Assembly (NCBI RefSeq): GCF_003112535.1
Contig: NZ_BEWA01000024.1
Coordinates: forward strand, 62,001-126,000
Reading direction: 5' to 3'
Source of the DNA: Streptomyces rishiriensis
Lineage (GTDB): Bacteria > Actinomycetota > Actinomycetes > Streptomycetales > Streptomycetaceae
DNA length: 64,000 nucleotides
The position numbers were made by a program, and so were the translations under genes. Of this stretch, positions 51,223 through 63,071 are shown piece by piece. The stretch's first letter is position 1, and the number at the start of each line of letters is the position of its first letter. The notes under the pieces were generated by a model. The model had not been told where the DNA came from, ran no database searches, and saw only the letters and a list, made by a program, of their open reading frames with translations.

Positions 51223-52833
51223 TCAGTCCTCTCTCCGTAGGGCCCCTGCCAGGATCCAGCCTTCCACCGCCTCGTACCGGCGGCGCTGTTCCTCCGCCGT
51301 GTGGCGGCCCGAGAGCGCGGTCCCCAGCCAGCCGAAGGCGAAGCCGAGGGGGACGGTGACGATGCCGGTGGTGGTGAAGGGGAACCAGTTGAAGTCGGCC
51401 TCGGGGAAGGCGGCGAGGGGGGAGCCCGAGACGAGGTTGGTGCCCGGCATGAGGAGCAGGACGGACACGGTGCCGCCGATGAGGGTGGCCAGGAGGCCGG
51501 TGCGGGTGTAGCGGCGCCAGAAGAGGCTGTAGACCAGCGCCGGGGCGAGCGCCGAGGCGCCGAGGCAGAAGGAGAGGGTGACCAGGGGCTGGAGGCTGCG
51601 GTGCTGGACCTGGGTGGCCAGCAGGATCGTCGGGGCGCCGACGGCCAGCGCGGAGAGCCGGGCCAGGAGCATCTCGCGGCTCGGTGACATCCGCGGGTTG
51701 CGGGCGGCGAAGACGTCGTGGGCCAGGGAGTTGGCGCAGGCCAGGATCATGCCGGCGACGGAGGCGAGCACGGTGAGGAAGATCGCCGTCGTGACCGTCG
51801 TGAACAGGAGCGTCTCGGCGGTGGAGACGTCCGGGCCGAACGCGCCGCGGGAGCCCAGCAGGTAGGCGGTGTTGCCGCGCGGGTCGGCCGCGGCGATCAC
51901 CGCGCGGCCGACGAGCGCCGTCGCGCCGAAGCCGATGACCGTGATGACCAGCACGAACAGGGCGATGGCCGAGATCGCCCAGGACAGGGACCGGCGCACC
52001 TGGCGGGCGCTGGAGGCGGTGTACATGCGCATGGTGATGTGCGGCAGGCAGGCGCCGCCCAGGACGACGGACAGCTGGGCGGTGATCATGTCGAGGCGGG
52101 GGTAGGGACTGCCGGCGAACTCCAGGCCGGAGCGCAGGAAGGCGTCGCCGACTCCGCTTCCCTCGGCCGCCGCGTCGAAGAGCGCGCCGGGGTTCCAGTC
52201 GAAGCGGTACAGGACGATCACAGCGATCGCGGCGCCGGAGCCGAGCAGTGTCACGATCTTCAGCATCTGGATGAGGGCGGTGCCCTTCATGCCGCCGATC
52301 GCCGCGTAGCTGATCATCAGCACGCCCATGCAGACGATGCAGCCCGTCTTCACGGAGTCGCCGGAGAAGCCCAGGATGAAGGCGAGGAGCTGGCCGGTGC
52401 CCGCGAGCTGCACGAGCATCATCGGCAGCAGCGCGGCGAGGGTGACCGCGCAGGCCGTGATGCGCACCGCGCGTCCCGGCATCCGGCGGGCCAGCGCGTC
52501 GCCCATGGTGAACCGGCCCGCGTTGCGCAGGGGTTCGGCCAGCAGGAACATCAGCAGCATCAGGGAGAGCGCCGTGCTCAGGGCGAGGACGACGCCGTCG
52601 TAGCCGCACAGCGCGATCACGCCGCCGGTGCCCAGGACGGTGGCCGCGGAGATGTAGTCGCCCGCGATGGCCAGGCCGTTGCGCAGCGGGGAGAGGGAGC
52701 GGTAGCCGGTGTAGAACTCGTCGAGGTCGTCGCGGTCGGGGCCGGTCATCACGCACAGCAGCAGCGTGATGGTGGCGACGGCGGTGAACGCCACGAGGGA
52801 CATGGTCTGTGCGTCGCCGCTGAACTCGGTCAT
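51223..52833 (-). CDS. Sodium/solute symporter, ActP (cation-acetate) type
   Basis: SSS-family transporter of 536 residues with 13 membrane segments. ATG 52833 with GGGAGG upstream. Conserved core: DEFYTGYRSLSPLRNGLAIA, GDYISAATVLGTGGVIALCG, QLAGTGQLLAFILGF, and MTGPDRDDLDEF at the start. Related to ActP/MctC-type carriers of acetate, propionate or pyruvate. The DUF485 partner gene overlaps it upstream (ATGA), as in actP-yjcH pairs. The substrate is inferred from this pairing. Converges with the coiled-coil gene, five bases apart. Confidence 0.93.
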   Translation of the reverse strand: MTEFSGDAQTMSLVAFTAVATITLLLCVMTGPDRDDLDEFYTGYRSLSPLRNGLAIAGDYISAATVLGTGGVIALCGYDGVVLALSTALSLMLLMFLLAEPLRNAGRFTMGDALARRMPGRAVRITACAVTLAALLPMMLVQLAGTGQLLAFILGFSGDSVKTGCIVCMGVLMISYAAIGGMKGTALIQMLKIVTLLGSGAAIAVIVLYRFDWNPGALFDAAAEGSGVGDAFLRSGLEFAGSPYPRLDMITAQLSVVLGGACLPHITMRMYTASSARQVRRSLSWAISAIALFVLVITVIGFGATALVGRAVIAAADPRGNTAYLLGSRGAFGPDVSTAETLLFTTVTTAIFLTVLASVAGMILACANSLAHDVFAARNPRMSPSREMLLARLSALAVGAPTILLATQVQHRSLQPLVTLSFCLGASALAPALVYSLFWRRYTRTGLLATLIGGTVSVLLLMPGTNLVSGSPLAAFPEADFNWFPFTTTGIVTVPLGFAFGWLGTALSGRHTAEEQRRRYEAVEGWILAGALRRED

Positions 52834-53267
52834 CGTCCGGCCTCCCTGGGGCGGGTTCCGCGGGCGTCCCGCCTGGCGTCGATCTCGGAAAGGGCGCGGA
52901 TGCGGTCGGCGAGCGGGTCGACGCGGCGGCGGGCGGTGCGCTCGTACACGACGATCGCCACTCCGGTGACGGGGAGTTGGAGCAGCGCGAGCAGCAGTCC
53001 GGCGGGAAGCCCGGGGGTGACCTCGCCGGTCATCAGGGACGGCGCGAACGCGGACAGGACGAGGAAGGCGACGAAGTAGCCGAGCGCGGTGAGCGTGGCC
53101 GCGCGGCGCTGGCGGCGGTACGCGCCGCGCAGGACGCGCAGGTCGCTGTGGCGTCCGAGGGGGGCATGGTTCGCGGGGCGTCGTCGTGGCGGTTCGGGCG
53201 GTGGGGGCGGCGGCTGCCAGGGGTAGGTGGGGTGGGTGGGGTCGGGGCGTGACGGGTGGTGGGACAT
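52830..53267 (-). CDS. DUF485 family membrane protein (symporter partner)
   Basis: Small two-pass membrane protein of 145 residues. The N-terminus is Pro-rich (PTYPWQPPPPPPEPPRRRP), followed by the DUF485 core DLRVLRGAYRRQRRAATLTALGYFVAFLVLSAFAP and a second segment GLPAGLLLALLQLPVTGVAIVVYE; the tail is charged (RRRVDPLADRIRALSEID). ATG 53267 has AAGGAG upstream. Stop overlaps the start of the symporter (ATGA). In E. coli the equivalent YjcH is encoded with ActP. Confidence 0.93.
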   Translation of the reverse strand: MSHHPSRPDPTHPTYPWQPPPPPPEPPRRRPANHAPLGRHSDLRVLRGAYRRQRRAATLTALGYFVAFLVLSAFAPSLMTGEVTPGLPAGLLLALLQLPVTGVAIVVYERTARRRVDPLADRIRALSEIDARRDARGTRPREAGR

Positions 53268-54012
53268 CCCGCTCCTTGCATGGCTCGGGTCCGTGGCGGC
53301 GGACCGCAGGGAGGTGGGGGGTGCGAGGGACGCACGCTACTCGGGAGTACACCCGCTGCGAAGACTTTTCACCGAACTGGCCGGTCGGTATGCGCTTACT
53401 GTGCCGAACCGCGTCTGACCTGGGGTGTTACCGGCGTTAACCTCGAGTCCCGGAACGCCGTGCCGCTGGTTTCCGTCCGGACCGGGAGGCCCGCGGCGCG
53501 TGTCCCGTGGCCTGGCGGCCTCGTCGCCGATTCTCCGTGGCCCTTGCACCCGTTTGGCGGAACCCGGCCTACCACTTGAGGCTCACGCGACGGGAGGGTG
53601 CAGGCTGGGCGGGCCGGGGGGTGGAGACGACCCCGAGAGCTTCTCCACCCCACGGTGGACGCCCCCTAGGGGTGCCTCCGTACTACGGCTGGGGGAGGGT
53701 TCGTACCGGCGGATGAGGAGAGGGGCCCCAACGCTCCTTAACCTGGCTTTACGCCGTCGACGGGGGTGGACGGCGACCGGCAGGGAGCGGCCAGCCCCCG
53801 TGCCGGGGGGTGGGGTTAACCCCCCGGGAAGACGGGTCCGCGCACCAGCGCGCGGAATCGCCTCCCGGGACAGACTCTTCGACGTAGCTCTTCGACGTAG
53901 CGCTTGACCGGCGAGCAACACCGGGCATGGCGTCACCGGGCACCGCATCACCCAGCACCACCGCCCGCCGTGCCGCGCCCTTACTTCTGGTATCCGACAT
54001 AGGAGATTCACC
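53268..54012. other. 745-base gene-free region upstream of the ABC exporter
   Basis: No reading frame here has an SD and codon bias together. It holds, from left: a GACTTTTCACC stretch, possible promoters near 53415-53440 (GGTGTTACCGGCGTTAACC), a GGGGTTAACCCCCC palindrome-rich segment at about 53808-53825, a 13-bp direct repeat ctcttcgacgtag at 53875-53887 and 53888-53900, and the SD AGGAG before the ABC gene. It probably holds promoters for both flanking transcripts and may code a small RNA. Confidence 0.45.
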
Positions 54013-54801
54013 GTGACATCGGCTGTGACCATTCCCAGGCACGGGGGCACTGGAGGGCGTACGGCCGTTGCCGCGCGGGCGCGGCAGGTCGTCAAGGCGT
54101 ACGGGTCCGGGGAGACCCAGGTCGTCGCCCTGGACCACGTCGACGTGGACATCGCCCGCGGTCAGTTCACCGCGATCATGGGCCCCTCGGGGTCCGGCAA
54201 GTCCACGCTGATGCACTGCCTCGCCGGGCTCGACACCGTCTCGTCCGGGGAGATCTACCTGGACGAGACCGAGATCACCGGGCTGAAGGACAAGAAGCTC
54301 ACCCAGCTGCGCCGGGACCGGATCGGGTTCATCTTCCAGGCGTTCAACCTGCTGCCCACGCTGAACGCGATAGAGAACATCACGCTGCCGATGGACATCG
54401 CCGGCCGCAAGCCCGACCAGGAGTGGCTGAACCAGGTCGTGGAGACCGTCGGCCTCGCCGACCGGCTCAAGCACCGTCCCACCCAGCTCTCCGGCGGTCA
54501 GCAGCAGCGCGTCGCCGTCGCCCGCGCCCTGGCCGCCCGCCCGGAGATCATCTTCGGGGACGAGCCGACCGGCAACCTCGACTCCCGCGCCGGCGCCGAG
54601 GTCCTGGGCTTCCTGCGCCGCTCGGTGGACGACCTGGGCCAGACCATCGTGATGGTCACGCACGACCCGGTCGCCGCCTCCTACGCGGACCGGGTGCTGT
54701 ACCTCGCGGACGGCCGGATCGTCGACGAGATGCTCAAGCCGACCGCCGAGACCGTCCTCGACCGCATGAAGGACTTCGACGCGCGAGGGCGTACGTCATG
54801 A
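54013..54801 (+). CDS. MacB-type ABC exporter ATPase
   Basis: ABC ATPase of 262 residues of the LolD/MacB class. GTG 54013 with AGGAG upstream. Walker A GPSGSGKSTLMHCLAGLD, Q-loop FIFQAFNLLPTLNAIENI, signature LSGGQQQRVAVARALA, Walker B IIFGDEPTGNLDSRAG, and H-loop VMVTHDP. The stop overlaps the start of the FtsX-domain permease (ATGA). Together they form a mechanotransmission-type exporter, which in Streptomyces affects envelope, antibiotic or lipid handling. No dedicated membrane-fusion gene is adjacent. Confidence 0.95.
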   Translation: MTSAVTIPRHGGTGGRTAVAARARQVVKAYGSGETQVVALDHVDVDIARGQFTAIMGPSGSGKSTLMHCLAGLDTVSSGEIYLDETEITGLKDKKLTQLRRDRIGFIFQAFNLLPTLNAIENITLPMDIAGRKPDQEWLNQVVETVGLADRLKHRPTQLSGGQQQRVAVARALAARPEIIFGDEPTGNLDSRAGAEVLGFLRRSVDDLGQTIVMVTHDPVAASYADRVLYLADGRIVDEMLKPTAETVLDRMKDFDARGRTS

Positions 54802-57377
54802 CCGTGCTCAAGACCTCGATGCGCAACTTCTTCGCGCACAAGGGACGCATGGCGCTGTCGGCCGTGGCGGTCCTGCTGTCGGTGGCGTTCGTCTGCGGGA
54901 CGCTCGTGTTCTCCGACACGATGAACACGACGTTCGACAAGCTCTTCGCCGCCACCTCCTCCGATGTGACGGTGAGCGCGAAGGGCGCCACGGACAGCGG
55001 CGAGACGACCGCCGACAACGGCAAGCCGCCGGTCATGCCGGCCTCCGTGCTCGACAAGATCCGCAAGGTGCCGGGCGTGAAGTCGGCACAGGGATCGGTC
55101 TTCTCCAGCGCGGTGACCGTCGTCGACGCCGAAAAGAACAGCCTGTCGCCGTCCAGCGGCGCGCCCACCATCGTCGGCGGCTGGACCGCCAACGAAGCCC
55201 GCACCATGAAGATCACCGAAGGTGCGGCGCCGAAGGGCTCCGACCAGGTCATGGTCGACGAGGACACCGCCGACAAGCACCACCTCAAGCTCGGCGACGA
55301 GGTCGGCGTGATCACCGCGGTCGGCACGCACACCGCGAAGATCTCCGGCATCGCCGCCTTCCAGGTCACCAACCCCGGGGCCTCGATCTTCTACCTGGAC
55401 ACCGCGACCGCCCAGAAGGCGCTGGTCGGTGAGCCGGACGTCTACACGAACGTCAACGTCACGGCGGCGGCCGGGGTCGACGACGCACAGCTGAAGAAGA
55501 GCGTCGCGGCCGAGATCGGCGCCGGCTACAAGGTGCAGACCGCCCAAGAGGCCGCGGACGCCAACCGCAAGGGCGTCGGCAGCCTGCTGGACGTGATGAA
55601 GTACGCGATGCTCGGCTTCGCCGGGGTCGCCTTCCTCGTGGGCATCTTCCTCATCATCAACACCTTCTCGATGCTGGTCGCGCAGCGCACCCGCGAGATC
55701 GGTCTGATGCGGGCCATCGGCTCCAGCCGCAAGCAGGTCAACCGGTCCGTGCTCGCGGAGGCGCTGTTCCTGGGCGTCGTCGGCTCCGCCCTCGGCGTCG
55801 GCGCGGGCATCGGCATCGCCGTCGGCCTGATGCAGCTCATGAAAATGACCGGCATGAACCTCTCCACAGACGACCTCACGGTCGCCTGGACGACCCCGGT
55901 GGTCGGCATGGTCCTCGGCATCGTCGTCACGGTGCTGGCGGCCTACCTCCCGGCCCGCCGGGCCGGCAAGGTCTCCCCGATGGCCGCGCTGCGCGACGCG
56001 GGCGCCCCGGCCGACGCCAAGGCGGGCGTCGTGCGGGCCGTCATCGGCCTGCTGCTCACCGTCGCGGGCGGTGCGGGCCTCTACCTCGCCTCCGTCGCCG
56101 ACAAGGCCACCGCGGGCTCGATGTGGCTGGGCGTCGGCGTGGTGCTGAGCCTGATCGGCTTCGTGGTGATCGGCCCGCTGCTGGCCGGCGGCGTGGTGCG
56201 GGCGCTGGGCGCGGTGCTGCTGAGGGCCTTCGGCCCGGTCGGACGGATGGCGGAGCGCAACGCGCTGCGCAACCCGCGCCGCACGGGAGCCACGGGCGCG
56301 GCCCTCATGATCGGCCTCGCGCTGGTCGCCTGTCTGTCGGTGGTCGGCTCGTCCATGGTCGCCTCGGCCACGGAGGGGCTCGACAAGAGCGTCGGCGCGG
56401 ACTTCATCATCCAGAACGACAAGGGCCAGCGCGTGACGGCGGAGGCGGTGCAGGCGATCAAGTCGGCCCCCGGTCTGAAGCGGGTCACCGAGTACAAGGG
56501 GACCCAGGCCGACTTCACCCCCCCCGACGGCAAGACCCTCGACGGAACGTCGATCACGGCGGCCGACCCGACCTACGCGACCGACCTGCGCGTCGACACC
56601 GTCGCCGGCAAGCTCGCCGACGCCTACCGGCCCGACTCCATGTCCGTCCACGAGAAGTTCGCCGAGGCTCACAAGATCAAGCTCGGCTCCAGGATCTCCG
56701 TGGCGTTCCGGGACGGGAACACCGCCCAGCTGACGGTGCGCGCCATCACCAGCAGTGACTCCGTGGTCGACCAGGGCGCGATGTACGTCTCCATCGCCAC
56801 CCTCGAGAAGTACGTCCCGGCCGGCAAGGTGCCGCTGGACCAGCTGGTCTTCGCCACCGCCAAGGACGGGCAGCAGGACACCGCGTACACCGCCCTGAAG
56901 ACGGCGCTGCACGACTACCCGCAGTACACCGTGCGCGACCAGACCGACTACAAGCAGGAGCTCAAGGACCAGATCGGGCAGCTGCTGAACCTGATCTACG
57001 GTCTGCTCGCCCTCGCGATCATCGTCGCGGTCCTCGGCGTGGTGAACACCCTGGCCCTGTCGGTGGTGGAGCGCACCCGGGAGATCGGCCTGATGCGGGC
57101 GATCGGCCTCTCGCGCCGCCAGCTGCGCCGCATGATCCGCATGGAGTCGGTCGTCATCGCCCTCTTCGGCGCGCTGCTCGGCCTCGGACTGGGCATGGGC
57201 TGGGGCGCGACCGCCCAGCGGCTGCTCGCCCTGCAGGGCCTGAACGTCCTCCAGATCCCGTGGCCGACGATCATCGGCGTGTTCATCGGCTCCGCGTTCG
57301 TGGGCCTGTTCGCCGCACTGATCCCGGCGTTCCGCGCGGGCCGCATGAACATCCTGAACGCGATCGGGACGGACTAG
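54798..57377 (+). CDS. FtsX-family ABC permease, double FtsX domain (859 aa)
   Basis: Integral-membrane partner of the preceding ATPase. One N-terminal membrane segment (MALSAVAVLLSVAFVCGTLVF) is followed by a large extracytoplasmic MacB_PCD domain (about 40-260), three membrane segments of the first FtsX domain (about 270-420, with ERTREIGLMRAIG-like QRTREIGLMRAIGSSRKQ), a middle transmembrane stretch, a second periplasmic domain and a C-terminal FtsX domain (VERTREIGLMRAIGLSRRQL). The two-domain layout is typical of actinobacterial transporters in this class. Strong terminator downstream. Confidence 0.95.
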   Translation: MTVLKTSMRNFFAHKGRMALSAVAVLLSVAFVCGTLVFSDTMNTTFDKLFAATSSDVTVSAKGATDSGETTADNGKPPVMPASVLDKIRKVPGVKSAQGSVFSSAVTVVDAEKNSLSPSSGAPTIVGGWTANEARTMKITEGAAPKGSDQVMVDEDTADKHHLKLGDEVGVITAVGTHTAKISGIAAFQVTNPGASIFYLDTATAQKALVGEPDVYTNVNVTAAAGVDDAQLKKSVAAEIGAGYKVQTAQEAADANRKGVGSLLDVMKYAMLGFAGVAFLVGIFLIINTFSMLVAQRTREIGLMRAIGSSRKQVNRSVLAEALFLGVVGSALGVGAGIGIAVGLMQLMKMTGMNLSTDDLTVAWTTPVVGMVLGIVVTVLAAYLPARRAGKVSPMAALRDAGAPADAKAGVVRAVIGLLLTVAGGAGLYLASVADKATAGSMWLGVGVVLSLIGFVVIGPLLAGGVVRALGAVLLRAFGPVGRMAERNALRNPRRTGATGAALMIGLALVACLSVVGSSMVASATEGLDKSVGADFIIQNDKGQRVTAEAVQAIKSAPGLKRVTEYKGTQADFTPPDGKTLDGTSITAADPTYATDLRVDTVAGKLADAYRPDSMSVHEKFAEAHKIKLGSRISVAFRDGNTAQLTVRAITSSDSVVDQGAMYVSIATLEKYVPAGKVPLDQLVFATAKDGQQDTAYTALKTALHDYPQYTVRDQTDYKQELKDQIGQLLNLIYGLLALAIIVAVLGVVNTLALSVVERTREIGLMRAIGLSRRQLRRMIRMESVVIALFGALLGLGLGMGWGATAQRLLALQGLNVLQIPWPTIIGVFIGSAFVGLFAALIPAFRAGRMNILNAIGTD

Positions 57378-57400
57378 CACCGCGGAACCCACGAGGGCGC

Positions 57401-57447
57401 ACGGCCCGGCACCGAGGAAGACGGGAGTCTTCCCGGCGCCGGGCCGT
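57401..57447 (+). terminator. Terminator after the FtsX permease
   Basis: Outer arms acggcccggc (57401-57410) and gccgggccgt (57438-57447), inner arms ggaagac and gtcttcc with a ggga loop; a long two-part stem 23 bases after the stop. Confidence 0.9.
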
Positions 57448-57784
57448 CCGCGCGTCCGGGGCCGTGCGTGCCCCCTCGCCGTCCGTTCGGGCCTCCTCGC
57501 CGTCCGGGCGTCCCGGGTCGTGCGGACGTCAGGGCGTCCGGCCTGGCTGGTGCGTCTCAACCCGTGCGAGGTGGCCGTCCGGGGCGACCCCGGGGGGAGG
57601 CGCGGGGCCCGCCCGGCCCCGGGAGCTGTCCACAGCCTCCGGCGAACGTCCGCGCCCCGTCGTACGCTGGACGCCCCCGGCCCGTGACACGCGTCGGGCC
57701 CTTCGCGTTGCCCACCCCGGACCCGGTGCGCCCGTATCCCGAACAGGACGGGACGTGCCCGGCCCCTCGGACGGAAAGCCCCCC
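57448..57784 (+). other. Gene-free region upstream of mfd
   Basis: About 340 bases. A direct repeat CCTCGCCGTCCG occurs at about 57474-57485 and 57492-57503. Near 57660-57670 a TACGCT sequence could serve as a -10 box. No gene or clear operator is visible. Confidence 0.4.
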
Positions 57785-61318
<3,534 letters not shown>

Positions 61319-61382
61319 CACGGCTACGGGCGCTACGACGGCTACGAACGAGGGGCTACGAGGGCTACGAGGGCTACCGCGG

Positions 61383-61429
61383 CGGAGGCGGCGCGAGCGG
61401 AAGCCGCCTCCGGGGAGTTCGCTCCCCGG
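61383..61429 (+). terminator. Double terminator hairpin after mfd
   Basis: Stem 1: cggaggcggc (61383-61392) with gccgcctccg (61403-61412). Stem 2: ccggggag (61410-61417) with ctccccgg (61422-61429) and a ttcg tetraloop; the two overlap and are alternative. Just before it (about 61345-61377) a gggctacgag unit is repeated. Confidence 0.85.
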
Positions 61430-61490
61430 GGACGGCTTCGGGCGCGGGCCGGGTCGGTGCGGGAGGCCCGGTCCTGCCGGAGAGCGCGGG

Positions 61491-61676
61491 CTACGGCTGT
61501 TCGGGCCGGTCCTCGTCCATGCCGAGCCGCTCGTGCAGCTTCTGCTGCCCGGTGTCGACCTGGGACTCGTATTTGTCGCCCGTCTTCTCGTTGACCGTCC
61601 GCTCGGCGGCGTCGGACATGTCCCTGGCCTTGTGCTGGGCCGCCTTGTTGCTCTTGAACCTGTCGAAGATGCCCAT
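61491..61676 (-). CDS. MT0933/Rv0909-type small 'antitoxin' protein (61 aa)
   Basis: ATG 61676 with AAGGAG upstream. Hydrophilic, Lys/Asp/Glu-rich protein: MGIFDRFKSNKAAQHKARDM, then NEKTGDKYESQVDTGQQKLH and a C-terminal EDRPEQP. This fits the MT0933-type antitoxin family and the related stress proteins of Streptomyces. No partner toxin gene lies beside it, so a general stress role is equally likely. It converges on mfd; the double terminator separates them. Confidence 0.85.
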   Translation of the reverse strand: MGIFDRFKSNKAAQHKARDMSDAAERTVNEKTGDKYESQVDTGQQKLHERLGMDEDRPEQP

Positions 61677-61867
61677 CCGGAGCTCCTTTGCGAGAAGGTG
61701 CCTCCCCACCGACGATATTCCCGGGATGCGGCGGATGCCCACTTGAGCCCCCGGTGGTCCGGATCGTCCCACTGCCTCCGCGCGCCCCTCGCCACGGTGT
61801 GTGGGAGTCCCCGGCAGGGGAATCCGCCCTGTGCGAAGTGGCGGCGAGCCGGACAGGGGAGGGGCGC

Positions 61868-62215
61868 GTGAGGCGTCTGAGGGGCGGGGCGGCTGCTGCC
61901 GCCGTGCTGATGTGTGCCATGACGGTGTCCGGGTGCACCGACCAGGTCACCGGCTCGGGAGCCGGGGCCCGCCCCGGTGCCGGCCCCGGCACCGGTTCCG
62001 GGGCGACGGCGGGCGGCGGAGCGGCGCTCGCGGCGGCGAGGTCGCTGCCCGTGAAGGGGCGTGCGCCCAAGACCGGTTACGACCGGGAGAAGTTCGGCGC
62101 CGCCTGGGCGGACACGGACTCCAACGCCTGCGACACCCGGGTTATCTCTATGCTTCGCGGCGCCATCGCGGACTTTTCGCAGCTCATCCAGGGGGTGGTG
62201 CGGTATGCCTACTGA
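61868..62215 (+). pseudogene. Truncated HNH-family lipoprotein gene
   Basis: GTG 61868 with GGGGAGGGG upstream. The first 75-90 codons encode a lipoprotein signal with lipobox VSGC (Cys about 23), a Gly/Ala-rich linker and the conserved HNH-family N-terminal part (LPVKGRAPKTGYDREKFG, AAWADTDSNACDTR). After CDTR, homology stops and an unrelated tail (VISMLRGAIADFSQL) runs to a stop at 62213. The intact paralogue starts eight bases later and continues the same homology with CDSRNDLLKRDG. The HNH catalytic part is lost, so this is a remnant, probably created by an insertion or recombination at about 62140-62145. Confidence 0.75.
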
Positions 62216-62222
62216 GAGGTAC

Positions 62223-63005
62223 ATGAGGCACAGCAATGGAGGACGGCGTGTCCTCATGGCATCCGCCGTAGTGGTGGCCGCCGGATTTGTGGCCACCGGC
62301 TGCAAGGACATTGCTCCACCTGCGGACAGCGGACCTTCCGGCCCTGCCGCTTCGGCCGTCGGCAACGGTCGGGCTGTGAACCCGCTGGACAATCCGGACG
62401 GCACGAAGCCAGGGCTGGCGGCGATCACCTCCACCGCGGACAAAGCCAAGGCGCGGTCGTTGATCGAGAAGGTGGCGACGAAGGGGCGCGGCCCCAAGAC
62501 GGGGTACGAGCGGGACAAGTTCGGCTACGCCTGGATGGATTCGGCTCCGGGCGGCATTCCCTTCGCCCGCAACGGGTGTGACTCGCGAAACGATCTCTTG
62601 AAACGCGATGGCGAGAGTGTCCGCTTCCGGGCTGGCTCTGACTGCATCGTCACCACCATGACGCTGCACGATCCGTACACCGGGAAGACGATCGAGTGGG
62701 CCAAGTCCCGCGCGACGACAGTCCAGATAGACCACGTCATGCCGTTGTCGTACGACTGGCAGATGGGTGCCTCGCGCTGGACGAAGGGCAAGCGTGAGGA
62801 TATCGCCAATGACCCGCTCAACCTGATCCCGGTGGACGGACCGACCAATGGCGCGAAGAGCGACTCGGGGCCCGCGACCTGGCTGCCCCCGAACAAGCAG
62901 ATCCGTTGCTCCTACGTGGTGCGCTTTGCTCAGGTGTCGTTGAAGTACGACCTCCCGGTTACCACGGCGGACAAGACGATGATGCTGAAGCAGTGCGAGG
63001 ACTGA
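62223..63005 (+). CDS. HNH (DUF1524-type) endonuclease-family lipoprotein
   Basis: ATG 62223 with GAGAGG upstream, 260 residues. Lipobox VATGCKD near residue 27, so it is exported and anchored outside the membrane. The HNH core: QIDHVMPLSYDWQMGASRWT (catalytic His in DHV), then KREDIANDPLNLIPVDGPTN with the conserved Asn, and SDSGPATWLPPNKQIRCSYV. Proteins of this class in Streptomyces are secreted nucleases. It is the intact version of the truncated gene immediately upstream, with which it shares the GRGPKTGYERDKFG region. Confidence 0.9.
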   Translation: MRHSNGGRRVLMASAVVVAAGFVATGCKDIAPPADSGPSGPAASAVGNGRAVNPLDNPDGTKPGLAAITSTADKAKARSLIEKVATKGRGPKTGYERDKFGYAWMDSAPGGIPFARNGCDSRNDLLKRDGESVRFRAGSDCIVTTMTLHDPYTGKTIEWAKSRATTVQIDHVMPLSYDWQMGASRWTKGKREDIANDPLNLIPVDGPTNGAKSDSGPATWLPPNKQIRCSYVVRFAQVSLKYDLPVTTADKTMMLKQCED

Positions 63006-63071
63006 TGGGGCTGCAGTGACCTGGGAAAATGCGATCGAGCTTCGGGCTGTGTGACGCGTACGCTCCGTACC

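Noticed and set aside
53425..53907. 160-codon open frame in the large gap
   Set aside because: Arg/Pro-rich, no SD, no codon bias compared with neighbours.
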